Positions 8,281-16,031 of a DNA stretch of 57,186 nucleotides are shown here, one piece after another (the first letter of the stretch is position 1; every line of letters begins with the position of its first letter). Position numbers and translations under genes: made by a program. The stretch lies in NCBI GenBank assembly GCA_030038435.1, contig JASHOY010000192.1:1-57186 (forward strand). The letters are read 5' to 3'. The stretch comes from Acidobacteriaceae bacterium. Lineage in GTDB: Bacteria > Acidobacteriota > Terriglobia > Terriglobales > Acidobacteriaceae. Below the pieces are notes generated by a model that did not search any database, was not told where the DNA came from, and saw only the letters and a program-made list of their open reading frames with translations.

Positions 8281-9542
8281 AGCAGCGGCACAAGGTGCTG
8301 GGCCTGCTGGCTGTCCTGTCGGTCCTCACCTTTCTTGACCGCCTGGCGATTGCCGTTGCCGGTCCCGGCATTCAGGCCGATCTGCATATTGCACCGCAGG
8401 ACTGGGGCTGGATTCTGAGCGCCTACGTGCTGGCGTATGGGCTGTTCGAAATGCCTTCAGGCGCGCTTGGCGACCGGCGCGGCCAGCGCGGCGAGCTGAC
8501 GCGTGTGGTTGCGTGGTGGTCAGTGTTCACGGCGCTGACCGGCTGGTGCAGCGGTTTCTGGCAGCTTGTGTCAGTGCGATTTCTTTTTGGCATGGGCTCG
8601 GCAGGCGCGTATCCCAACTCCGCCGGGGTGATTGCGCGCTGGTTTCCCGCCGGCGAGCGAGCGCGCAGCCAGGGCGCGGTGTGGGCCGCGAGCCGCCTGG
8701 GCGGAGTCCTGGCCCCGCTGCTGATTGTCCCGCTGCAGCAGTGGATTGGCTGGCGGGCAGTTTTCTGGGTGCTGGGCGTATGCGGCTTTCTCTGGGCTGC
8801 ACTCTGGTACAGCCGGTTTCGCAACTTTCCGCAGGAATCCCCTTCCATCACTGACGAGGAGCTTCAAGAAATCGGCCCGGCGGCGCCCGGCCACGCCAAA
8901 GTGGAGATTCCCTGGTCGCGTCTCCTGCACTCGCGCCAGTTGTGGCTGGTGGTGCTCGCCTATGGCTTTTATGGATGCGGAAGCTGGTTTTATTTCTCAT
9001 GGTTTCCCATCTGGCTGATTCACAGCGCCGGGTTTTCATTGGGTGGAGTGCTACTGGCGTCGCTGCCATTTGCCATGGGATTTCTGGGCAATCTTGCCGG
9101 TGGCATTCTCGGTGACCGCCTGACTCTGCGGTGGGGCGCAAAACTGGCGTTGCGCGCGATTCCAGCGGTTTGCCTTACGCTAACGGCCCTCATCCTGATT
9201 GCTATGGCGAATCTTCATGGCAAGGTGACAGTGGTTGTGCTTTCTTCTTTGGGCTTTGGAGTCATGGACCTGATGCTGCCTGCCGCATGGGCCATGTGCC
9301 TGGCCATCGGCGGCCGATTCAGCGGCACGGCCACGGGCATGATGAATACCGCTGGACAAGCCGGTGGATTTGTCTGCACGGTGCTCTTCGGCTATATCGT
9401 CCAGGCAACCGGCAGCTATGACGCCCCGCTGTGGCTGATTGCGGGAATGGTGTTGATCGCCGCGGTGGTGTTTTCGTGCATTGACTGCACGCGCGGCGTG
9501 GATGCGGAAAGGGAGTTGCTTCCCGCCATTGAGCGCGCGTGA
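8277..9542 (+). CDS. MFS transporter, anion:cation symporter (hexuronate/sugar-acid) type
   Basis: A 421-residue, 12-helix major facilitator protein. The start is TTG at 8277, overlapping the TGA of the racemase-like gene. It opens with a short basic N-terminus and helix 1 (VLGLLAVLSVLTFLDRLAIAVAGPGI), followed by the MFS loop 2-3 signature around ALGDRRGQR. The WGWILSAYVLAYGLFEMPSGALGD region is typical of the ACS/GudP-ExuT branch, which imports glucarate, galactonate, hexuronates and similar anions. Its end lies 6 bp from the end of the DUF1537 kinase gene on the other strand. I infer that it imports the acid metabolised by that cluster. It is a second uptake system beside the GRP-type permease at 15-16 kb. 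Confidence 0.82.
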   Translation: MKQRHKVLGLLAVLSVLTFLDRLAIAVAGPGIQADLHIAPQDWGWILSAYVLAYGLFEMPSGALGDRRGQRGELTRVVAWWSVFTALTGWCSGFWQLVSVRFLFGMGSAGAYPNSAGVIARWFPAGERARSQGAVWAASRLGGVLAPLLIVPLQQWIGWRAVFWVLGVCGFLWAALWYSRFRNFPQESPSITDEELQEIGPAAPGHAKVEIPWSRLLHSRQLWLVVLAYGFYGCGSWFYFSWFPIWLIHSAGFSLGGVLLASLPFAMGFLGNLAGGILGDRLTLRWGAKLALRAIPAVCLTLTALILIAMANLHGKVTVVVLSSLGFGVMDLMLPAAWAMCLAIGGRFSGTATGMMNTAGQAGGFVCTVLFGYIVQATGSYDAPLWLIAGMVLIAAVVFSCIDCTRGVDAERELLPAIERA

Positions 9543-9548
9543 ATTCCG

Positions 9549-10847
9549 TCACTTTCCGTCGCGCACCTGAGCGAAAAACTCATCGGCTCCAACCTGGCCG
9601 CCTTTCAACACCAGTTCCAGCCCATCGAATGACGAACCCGGCGCGTAAGCGCGGCACAACGGCGCACCAGGAGCCAGTGGCGCAGCAAAGGTCAGTGCGC
9701 TAAGATCCAATTGCTTTACCACGCGCGCGGAAGTGTCGCCGCCGGCAATGATCACCCTCCGCACTCCTGAAACCGTGAGCAATTCGCGCAGCCGGGCGCC
9801 CAGAGCGGCGCCGAATGCTTCACCGTACTTGCCGCCTCCATCGACTGACTCCGGCCCCAGCGCTGTATAGAAAACCACGCTTTCGCCGCGGGCAAGCGCT
9901 TCCAGAGCCTTGCGCGTCTCTGCGCCCCAGGGTTCCGGCCCCTGCAAGCGGTAAATTGCAAAGCCCTGCTGTTTGGCGCGCGTAATCTGTTTCGCCGTTA
10001 CCGGCGAACAGCTTCCGCTGAGCACGATGACGCGTTCGGCTGCGGCTGTCGGTTCCACTTTGGGGGGCTGTGCAATCAACCCTTGGCGCTGCCAGTGCAA
10101 TAAGAGCCCCGAGGTCAGCCCGGAGCTGCCCACCGCGAAGACGCGCCGATTGCCTGCGCTCTGGAAGACAACTCGCATCGTTTCTTCGAGCATCGCCTCG
10201 TCGATCGCATCGAAAACCACGGCCTTGGCCCCCGACTTCAGTTCGGCCTGGAGCCGGTCGTCGACTTTTCCCCTCTGAAACGAAGAAAGATCAACCAGCC
10301 CGATGGGCATCCTGGTCTGTTTTTCCAGATGCAGACGCAGATCGGCCTCAGCCATGGGTGTGGTGGGGTGATTGCGCATGGATGGATGCCGGTCTATTCG
10401 GCGCATGACACCGTGGGCAGTGGCAAACAGATTGCCGTAGACAACAGTTCGCCCCAGCCGCGGCGCGCTCACTACGACCGGAACATATCGCGCGGCGAAG
10501 GCTTTGATGCCCAGTTCGATGGCCCGCCCAATATTGCCGATGCGAGGCGAGCTGTCAAAAGTGGAGCAAACTTTGTAGTGATTGACGGAAGCGCCCAATG
10601 CGCGCATGGCCGCGAAGACCGGCGGCAGGTTCTGGTCCATCCATTCCGGCTTGCGGCTGCGGCTCTCGCCGGCAATGCCGATGGCGCGGCAGTTGGCGAA
10701 TGCTTTTAACGCGGACTGATCGGGCAGGCCCAAGAAAAGGACGGCGGGCACTCCGTGCAAGGCGAGAGCCTCGAGCACGTCGGTCGAGCCGGTGAAATCG
10801 TCGCCGTAGTAAGCGTAGAGGAGCCCGGATTCAGCTGCGGCTTTCAT
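9549..10847 (-). CDS. Four-carbon-acid-sugar-kinase family (DUF1537) protein, OtnK/OiaK-like
   Basis: A 432-residue kinase of the DUF1537 family, which phosphorylates oxo-sugar acids with ATP; known members include 3-oxo-tetronate kinase (OtnK) and 3-oxo-isoapionate kinase (OiaK). The N-terminal domain starts with the family motif YYGDDFTGSTDVLEAL. The C-terminal nucleotide-binding domain shows VLSGSCSPVTAKQI and the glycine-rich IIAGGDTSARVV. Its ATG overlaps the stop of the RuBisCO-like gene (ATGA), so the two proteins are made together. No class II aldolase of the OtnC type is nearby, and a RuBisCO-like partner is known from apionate clusters, so OiaK-like activity is the better guess. The exact substrate cannot be read from the sequence. 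Confidence 0.78.
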   Translation of the reverse strand: MKAAAESGLLYAYYGDDFTGSTDVLEALALHGVPAVLFLGLPDQSALKAFANCRAIGIAGESRSRKPEWMDQNLPPVFAAMRALGASVNHYKVCSTFDSSPRIGNIGRAIELGIKAFAARYVPVVVSAPRLGRTVVYGNLFATAHGVMRRIDRHPSMRNHPTTPMAEADLRLHLEKQTRMPIGLVDLSSFQRGKVDDRLQAELKSGAKAVVFDAIDEAMLEETMRVVFQSAGNRRVFAVGSSGLTSGLLLHWQRQGLIAQPPKVEPTAAAERVIVLSGSCSPVTAKQITRAKQQGFAIYRLQGPEPWGAETRKALEALARGESVVFYTALGPESVDGGGKYGEAFGAALGARLRELLTVSGVRRVIIAGGDTSARVVKQLDLSALTFAAPLAPGAPLCRAYAPGSSFDGLELVLKGGQVGADEFFAQVRDGK

Positions 10848-12142
10848 CCTGCAAACGCCTCCAGCGCCTCACGCAGTTCGGTGTGATTGGTCGCATAGTC
10901 GCGCAGCGCAATGCCCGAGGCCGCCGCTTCCCAGGCCTGTTGTAGACTGCGCACACCTGCTGCCGGCCCCATGGGATGCGCCAGGATTCCGCCGCCGCAC
11001 GCGTAGATCAGGTCCATGGAGCCTAAACCCGAATAGGTATCGTGCACCTGCCTGGCCGACTGGCCCGACGAAAACACGGGCACAATGGTGCACGGCTTGT
11101 GCGGCGCCGGGAACATGGGCGTGAGGCACGCGCGCGCGGAGGCCATCACCGATGAGTCCTCTTCGCAGAACTTATTGCGCAATCCGTTCACATGCACGTG
11201 ATCGATGCCCGCGAGCCGCCAGAACTTTTGATAGGCAATGAAGCTCATGCCGGTGGCGTGCGAGCGGCTGAACATGCCCCAGCCGTTGCGATGGCCGTGA
11301 ATGGCAACCTGCGCGTGGCGGCGCAGCATATTCATCGCCGGCAGGCCCACGCTGTTGAGGCTGACCATAACGCAGGTGCCGCCGGCAGCAGCCACCAGGT
11401 CGTGACGGCGCAGCATCTGGTCAATCTCTCCGGTGATGTTGGCGGCGTACATGGGACGTTTGCCGGTGCGGTTTGCGAAGTCATTCAGGGTCTGCAGCAC
11501 CGCCGTTGCGCGTTGCTCGAATGGACAATGCGGACCGTCGGCCTGCAGCTCATCGTCCTTGATGAAGTCCACGCCGGCCTCGGCCAGCATGCGCACGTGA
11601 GCGGCCGTCTGTTCGGGCGTCATGCCGACGCTGGGCTTGATGATGGTTCCGATCACCGGACGTCCGTATACTGCCGTCAGGCGCCGTGTGCCGTCGACGC
11701 CGAACTGCGGTCCCTGGTATGCATCGAGGAAAACGGGCGGCAAGGTGACGTCGAGCAATTTCAACCCTGAAAATGGCTTCAGCTCAAAGAGGTTGCCGGC
11801 GGCCGTGGCCAGCAGGTTGGGAAGCGAAGCGCCCATGTTCGCCAACGGCCACGAAAGCACAACCTCCGCAGTGCGCCGCACCGCCGGCAAGTTATATCCC
11901 TTGGGTAAACCGGAGCCAGTGAGCGATGGAGCATCCACCGTTCCCAACTCGACTAACTCCTCGACGTGTGCGGCGTGCCATTGCCGCAATTCGTCTGTTT
12001 CTCCCGGAACGCGCACGAAGGTTCCTGTCGATTGCTCGCCGGCCATGATCGCCGCAGCGTCTTCCAGCGGATAGGCCGTCTCAATCCAGTACCGGGCCTT
12101 AATGCGGTCTGGCGCGGTTTGGTCGTTTCTCCCTGTATTCAT
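10844..12142 (-). CDS. RuBisCO-like protein (form IV type), candidate sugar-acid-phosphate decarboxylase/hydrolase (OiaX/OiaT-like)
   Basis: A 432-residue RuBisCO large-chain homologue. ATG 12142 (MNTGRND) is preferred over the frame extension to 12184 because AGGGA sits at normal distance before it. It keeps the active-site framework: TIIKPSVG, the carbamylation-type motif FIKDDE with its Lys and metal-binding Asp/Glu, HGHRNGWG, HVNG and GGGILAHPMG. RuBisCO-like proteins that sit next to DUF1537 kinases act on 3-oxo-isoapionate 4-phosphate, either decarboxylating it (OiaX) or cleaving it by a transcarboxylase/hydrolase reaction (OiaT). It overlaps the kinase gene by 4 bp and has its own upstream region with a repeat shared with the transketolase promoter. 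I cannot choose between the OiaX, OiaT and a new activity. Confidence 0.8.
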   Translation of the reverse strand: MNTGRNDQTAPDRIKARYWIETAYPLEDAAAIMAGEQSTGTFVRVPGETDELRQWHAAHVEELVELGTVDAPSLTGSGLPKGYNLPAVRRTAEVVLSWPLANMGASLPNLLATAAGNLFELKPFSGLKLLDVTLPPVFLDAYQGPQFGVDGTRRLTAVYGRPVIGTIIKPSVGMTPEQTAAHVRMLAEAGVDFIKDDELQADGPHCPFEQRATAVLQTLNDFANRTGKRPMYAANITGEIDQMLRRHDLVAAAGGTCVMVSLNSVGLPAMNMLRRHAQVAIHGHRNGWGMFSRSHATGMSFIAYQKFWRLAGIDHVHVNGLRNKFCEEDSSVMASARACLTPMFPAPHKPCTIVPVFSSGQSARQVHDTYSGLGSMDLIYACGGGILAHPMGPAAGVRSLQQAWEAAASGIALRDYATNHTELREALEAFAG

Positions 12143-12226
12143 TGCTGGTCCCTGGCCCCGTGCCCGTGCGCAACATAACCGCACTGCAACACCGAACCCG
12201 AAATGCGTTCCGTCCAGTTTACGTTC

Positions 12227-12239
12227 TTATCATTTCGCA
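12227..12239 (-). promoter_or_regulatory. Candidate SorC operator (type B repeat) before the RuBisCO-like gene
   Basis: On the minus strand this reads TGCGAAATGATAA. It lies 85 bp upstream of the RuBisCO-like start, in the 205-bp gap after the SorC gene. The identical 13-mer occurs at 19569-19581 before the transketolase operon. An exact 13-base match between two intergenic regions of one locus is unlikely by chance, so I infer a shared regulator site. Confidence 0.5.
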
Positions 12240-12347
12240 CACTACCCTTGGCGTGCCGAGTCTTTGTACATCGATGTGACTTCAGCCAGGAAATTCCATT
12301 GCTCGGAATCGATTTCTCAGGGAACATCGCGGCAACTGACAGCGCGG

Positions 12348-13376
12348 TCAAATCTCCGTGGCGATCCTTAGCCGGGGTCCCCGGCTCGCGCGATCTCCCT
12401 GGCCACGCTGCGACGGCAAATCGTCCTCGAGCGCGATCAGTGCTTCTGCCGCGCGCCGGTCGGTAATCAGAACATCGATCCAGCGCCCTCGTAAAGCGGC
12501 CAAAATCGACGCAACTTTGCGCCGTCCGCCGGCAACGCCAACCACTCGCTTCGCCCGCCGCAATGTCGAAAGCTCAATGCCAATGACTCTCTGCATCAAT
12601 GGTGACTTGACGGGCTCTCCCCGGGCATCAAAATAACGGAAGCAAATATCGCCCACCGCGCCCTGGCCGCTCAACTCGGCGCGCTCCGCAGGCGAAAAAA
12701 TGTTGCCGCTATTGGCCAACAGCTTCGATGGTTCCATTGAGCCGATGCCAACCAGGGCAATGTCAAGGCGTTCGAAAAACTCTGCGGCGGCTCGAACCGA
12801 GGGATCGCTCGCCAGCACGCGCTGCGCTTCTGCCGAGCCGACTACGGCGGGTGCTTGCAGCAAGACCGGAGTGGCTCCGATGACCGCAGCAAGCCGCTGG
12901 GCAAGATAAATCGCGTAATGCTCGGCGCCCACCTGGCCTACGCCGCCGAGAATCTGCACGACTTTTCCGCCGTGGCAATAATCCCCCGGATGCAGCGAAT
13001 CCACCATGGCATAGAGGGAGCGGCTCCAGGACGAGATACCGATCACCGTGCCCGGCTTGAGCGTGGTCTCCACATAGTAAGCCACCGCCGCGCCCAGATC
13101 GCGAACCAGCGGAGCTTCTTCCGCCGGACAATCCACAACGATCGCGTCTTTCAGTTGGAATTGCCCGACAAGCCGGTCTTCCATTTCGGCGAAGATTCCG
13201 GTGGGATTATTGACGCTGATACGCACCAGGTTGGCCTCTCGCGCCCGCTTAAGCAGGCGCGAGACCGTCGATTGATGAATCTGTAACCGTTCCGTGATTC
13301 CCTGCTGGCGCAGGCCCTGCATGTAGTACATGCGGGCTACCTTGGCCATCAGGCGAAGCTCATCCACGCGGGCCAT
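12348..13376 (-). CDS. SorC/DeoR-family sugar-binding transcriptional regulator
   Basis: A 342-residue regulator of the SorC family, which bind DNA as tetramers and respond to phosphorylated sugars. The N-terminal helix-turn-helix covers about residues 18-52 (QGLRQQGITERLQIHQSTVS, then RLLKRAREANLVRI). The rest is the SorC effector domain (SorC/CggR type), with the motifs GISSWSRSLYAM, VQILGGVGQV and VALVGIG-like (DIALVGIGSM), and near the C-terminus VVGVAGGRRKVASI. It lies inside the locus, between the fucose-isomerase-like gene and the RuBisCO-like gene, so it most likely controls both halves. Candidate operators lie in front of its own start, before the RuBisCO-like gene and before the transketolase operon. 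The effector is probably the phosphorylated sugar or acid of the pathway. Confidence 0.88.
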   Translation of the reverse strand: MARVDELRLMAKVARMYYMQGLRQQGITERLQIHQSTVSRLLKRAREANLVRISVNNPTGIFAEMEDRLVGQFQLKDAIVVDCPAEEAPLVRDLGAAVAYYVETTLKPGTVIGISSWSRSLYAMVDSLHPGDYCHGGKVVQILGGVGQVGAEHYAIYLAQRLAAVIGATPVLLQAPAVVGSAEAQRVLASDPSVRAAAEFFERLDIALVGIGSMEPSKLLANSGNIFSPAERAELSGQGAVGDICFRYFDARGEPVKSPLMQRVIGIELSTLRRAKRVVGVAGGRRKVASILAALRGRWIDVLITDRRAAEALIALEDDLPSQRGQGDRASRGPRLRIATEI

Positions 13377-13408
13377 AACCAGAATTGTCCTGCATTGGAA
13401 TCGAGAGG

Positions 13409-13424
13409 GTCATATTTTTGCAAA
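13409..13424 (-). promoter_or_regulatory. Candidate SorC operator (type A repeat) before the SorC gene
   Basis: The minus strand reads TTTGCAAAAATATGAC, 33 bp upstream of the SorC start. Its core TGCAnAAATATG is shared with the palindromic site at 19551-19564 before the transketolase operon (11 of 12 positions). This suggests autoregulation. It is in the 67-bp gap between the isomerase-like gene and the regulator. Confidence 0.45.
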
Positions 13425-13443
13425 CCAGCATTTCATCGCACAT

Positions 13444-14880
13444 TCAAGGCAGCGGCGGCAGACCCGCGGGCCGGTTGTGATGGTATGTCTCCCATCCCAG
13501 ATATCGCGAAAGCCCTTCGGCTGCCGCTGCGGCACAATGGCTGCCATTCATGGCCGCATGATGTTCGAAGCCGTTTTGACAAATGGTGTGCATAAGCGCG
13601 GGAAGCCCTGCCACCTTAACAACGGCGCGTGTGCCGAAAGTCTTGAGCGGATCGTCTGTGAATTCTCCCTCGCCCACGTAGGCGCGGATTTTTCCGCTCA
13701 GATCATCGGTGCTGACGCGGCCAAAGGTCACCGGTCCAGCCGGCGTGCGGCCTTCGAGCGCGCCCACCGTGTTCTCTTCGCCCAGCACCGTGCCCAGGAT
13801 GGGCGCGGTGCCGATGCGAATGTCGGGCAGAAAATCCTTGGCCCAGTTGCCGCAGTGGAAGAAGACGCATTTGTCGGGATCGCCGCCGTAGTTATTGTTC
13901 CAGTCGACCAGCGCGCTGGGCCGGCCGCCGGCCAGTTGCAGCGCATACATGCCCACCACGCCGGCAATGTCTACTTCGCATGCCGAAGGCAGCATCTGCT
14001 CGCTCATCATCGACATGATGGTGCAGACGTTCACGCCGAAATTTTTCTGCAGCGAACTCCAGCACTGGATGGCAGTGGCTGTAATGCTCAACGAGCGCAT
14101 CCAGTCGTCCACCACCAGGGCAAACTTGGCCATGCGCAGCACCGAGTCATCGGGTGCGGCGGAGGCATCGGCATAAGAGCGAATCTGCTCGATGCGCTGG
14201 CGCACGCGCGAATCGGCGTCTTCGACTTTGGCGGCTTCGCCGAAGACCTCGGAGAGATCAATGGTATTGACGGTGATGCCCGATGCTTCAAGCAGCTTTT
14301 CGCTGAAGCGCGTGGTATTGAAGGCGTTAGGGCGAGCTCCCACGGCGCCGATGCGCACGCGGCTCAGGCCGCGCACCACTTTGCAGGTCTGCACGAAGCG
14401 GGCCAGGTCTTCGCGGAAGCGAGAATCGCCAATGGCCACGGTGTGATCGCGCGTAAGGGTGTATTTGATCCCGTATTGGCGCAGGTTGTTGCAGACGGAA
14501 ATCTTGCCGCAGAAGGCATCGCGCCGGCGATCGAGTCCGAACTGATCGAGATCGTCAGGGCAGGCCTGCACCAGCACAGGCACGCGCACGTCAGCAAGGC
14601 GGATCGAGTCTGCCACGCCTTTTTCATCGCCGAAGTTGGGCAGGCAAACCAGGATCCCGTCAATGTGCTCGCGATTGCGGCGCAACAATTCGCCGCATTT
14701 TTGCGCGTCTGCCCAGGTTTCCACCGCGCCGAGTTTGCTGTCATTCGGCGACAGCCAGACGGGCTCGATGGAGAGCTCGGCAAAGAGTTTGCTCAGGTCC
14801 CGGCGCGCTTCTGTAATCAACACGTCGGGAAAAAAGTCGCGGTTGCCTACGATAACGCCAAGCGTCGCTGAATTTTTCAT
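13444..14880 (-). CDS. L-fucose/L-arabinose-isomerase-fold protein, substrate unknown
   Basis: A 478-residue protein of the FucI/AraA-type isomerase family, metal-dependent aldose-ketose isomerases. ATG 14880 is preferred to the TTG two codons earlier because GGGTGAT lies at proper distance. The N-terminal Rossmann-like domain (LGVIVGNRDFFPDVL) is followed by the central part (VGARPNAFNTTRFSEKLLEA) and the C-terminal substrate domain with ICQNGFEHHAAMNGSH. The Glu/Asp and His residues of these motifs are the likely Mn(II) ligands. It lies between the permease and the SorC gene, transcribed with the transketolase operon. I infer it makes the ketose substrate for the kinase and transketolase. 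Known D-apiose isomerase may belong to another fold, so the sugar is open. Confidence 0.75.
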   Translation of the reverse strand: MKNSATLGVIVGNRDFFPDVLITEARRDLSKLFAELSIEPVWLSPNDSKLGAVETWADAQKCGELLRRNREHIDGILVCLPNFGDEKGVADSIRLADVRVPVLVQACPDDLDQFGLDRRRDAFCGKISVCNNLRQYGIKYTLTRDHTVAIGDSRFREDLARFVQTCKVVRGLSRVRIGAVGARPNAFNTTRFSEKLLEASGITVNTIDLSEVFGEAAKVEDADSRVRQRIEQIRSYADASAAPDDSVLRMAKFALVVDDWMRSLSITATAIQCWSSLQKNFGVNVCTIMSMMSEQMLPSACEVDIAGVVGMYALQLAGGRPSALVDWNNNYGGDPDKCVFFHCGNWAKDFLPDIRIGTAPILGTVLGEENTVGALEGRTPAGPVTFGRVSTDDLSGKIRAYVGEGEFTDDPLKTFGTRAVVKVAGLPALMHTICQNGFEHHAAMNGSHCAAAAAEGLSRYLGWETYHHNRPAGLPPLP

Positions 14881-14998
14881 TTCCAATCACCCGTATCTTT
14901 CCTGTTGATCCTGCCCACTTAGCAATGTCGTGCTGCATGCGTCCTCGAGAGTTCTTCAAAATGCTGCTGCGCATTCCGGATTGCGGTCTGACCCGCAA

Positions 14999-16015
14999 TT
15001 ACATGCGCGAATACGTAATCAGTACCAGCCCCACAAGGTAACACAGGAACATGGCGCCGAGCAGTCTTCCAGTTCCTCGCGGCGCTTCGGCGAACTCCTT
15101 CCACACCAGCACGCCCCAGAGGATCGCCACCACCGGCGCGGCGTTGCTGAGCGCATAGGAAACCGCCGGTCCTGCCGCGCCGACCGCAACAAAGCTGGAG
15201 CTGATGCCGACGCTCCAGATGGCCCCACCAAGCACACCGGTCAAGTGAGTTCCCAAGCTCCCATTCCAATATTGTGAAAAGCGCACCGGGTCGCCCTCAA
15301 CCGGATGCCGCATGAAAAACGGATTGAAGAGAAAGGTGGTGAGGAACGCGCCCAGGCAGAAGAAGAAGGAAGCGGTGAGCGGCATGAGCCTGCCGGAACC
15401 GCCGGCAACAAAAGCCGGGTCAATCGACCGCACGGTGAGACCATAGAAGAACGCGATCAGAATGCCGGCAAATACGGAAAGCAAGATGCCTTTGAGGCTG
15501 GGCTGCTTGACCGAGTTTGCCTGCCGCCCATAGGCCCTCATGCTGAGCACGATGGCCAGCACGATCACCGCGACGCCGCCGAACAGCATCCCCGAGTTGC
15601 CTGGATTGATTCCGCCGGCCAGGATGACCAGCACAAAATTGAGCACGATGCCGAGCACCCAGGCGATGCCGCCGCCGATGGGAAAGCCGATGGCCATGCC
15701 GGCAACGGCGATCGCCGCCACCAGCAGCAAATTGCCGAGATTCCACACTGTGCCGCCGAGCAGCGCCCAGCCAATGCTGGAGGGATCGGCCTGAGCCAGA
15801 TCGGCAAAGAACGTGCGCCCGGTGTGGCCCAGCGAGCCGAGGGTGAGCGCGGCAATCAGTGAGGTGACCACCAGCCCGGCGACAAAATCCCAGTAATAGA
15901 GCTCGAAACGCCAGGTGCGGGCCGCCAGCTTTTGCGTGTTGGCCCACGAGCCCCAGCAGATCATGGTCAGGACACAAAGCGCTACGGCAACGGGATAGCT
16001 GTGGACGGTCAGCAT
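14999..16015 (-). CDS. GRP-type sugar permease (drug/metabolite transporter superfamily)
   Basis: A 338-residue integral membrane protein with about ten hydrophobic helices and short polar loops. It begins YPVAVALCVLTMICWGSWAN, the typical first helix of glucose/ribose porter-like (GRP) and RhaT-related permeases, and shows WNLGNLLLVAAIAVAGMAIGFPIGGGIAWVL (helices 3-4; split here for length: WNLGNLLLVAAIAV / AGMAIGFPIGGGIAWVL). AGGA with good spacing precedes ATG 16015. It is 16 bp after the FGGY kinase gene, so it is in the same operon and probably brings in the free sugar by proton symport. The MFS protein at 8.3-9.5 kb would be the second carrier of the locus. Confidence 0.78.
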   Translation of the reverse strand: MLTVHSYPVAVALCVLTMICWGSWANTQKLAARTWRFELYYWDFVAGLVVTSLIAALTLGSLGHTGRTFFADLAQADPSSIGWALLGGTVWNLGNLLLVAAIAVAGMAIGFPIGGGIAWVLGIVLNFVLVILAGGINPGNSGMLFGGVAVIVLAIVLSMRAYGRQANSVKQPSLKGILLSVFAGILIAFFYGLTVRSIDPAFVAGGSGRLMPLTASFFFCLGAFLTTFLFNPFFMRHPVEGDPVRFSQYWNGSLGTHLTGVLGGAIWSVGISSSFVAVGAAGPAVSYALSNAAPVVAILWGVLVWKEFAEAPRGTGRLLGAMFLCYLVGLVLITYSRM

Positions 16016-16031
16016 AGCTTGCTTCCTACTT

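Noticed and set aside
9549..10847. 3-oxo-tetronate kinase (OtnK) pathway assignment
   Set aside because: No OtnC aldolase or OtnI isomerase nearby; partner is a RuBisCO-like protein, closer to apionate-type clusters.
13330..14871. 513-codon plus-strand frame opposite the isomerase-like gene
   Set aside because: Rich in His/Ala/Arg as mirror frames are; the minus-strand protein has recognisable family motifs.
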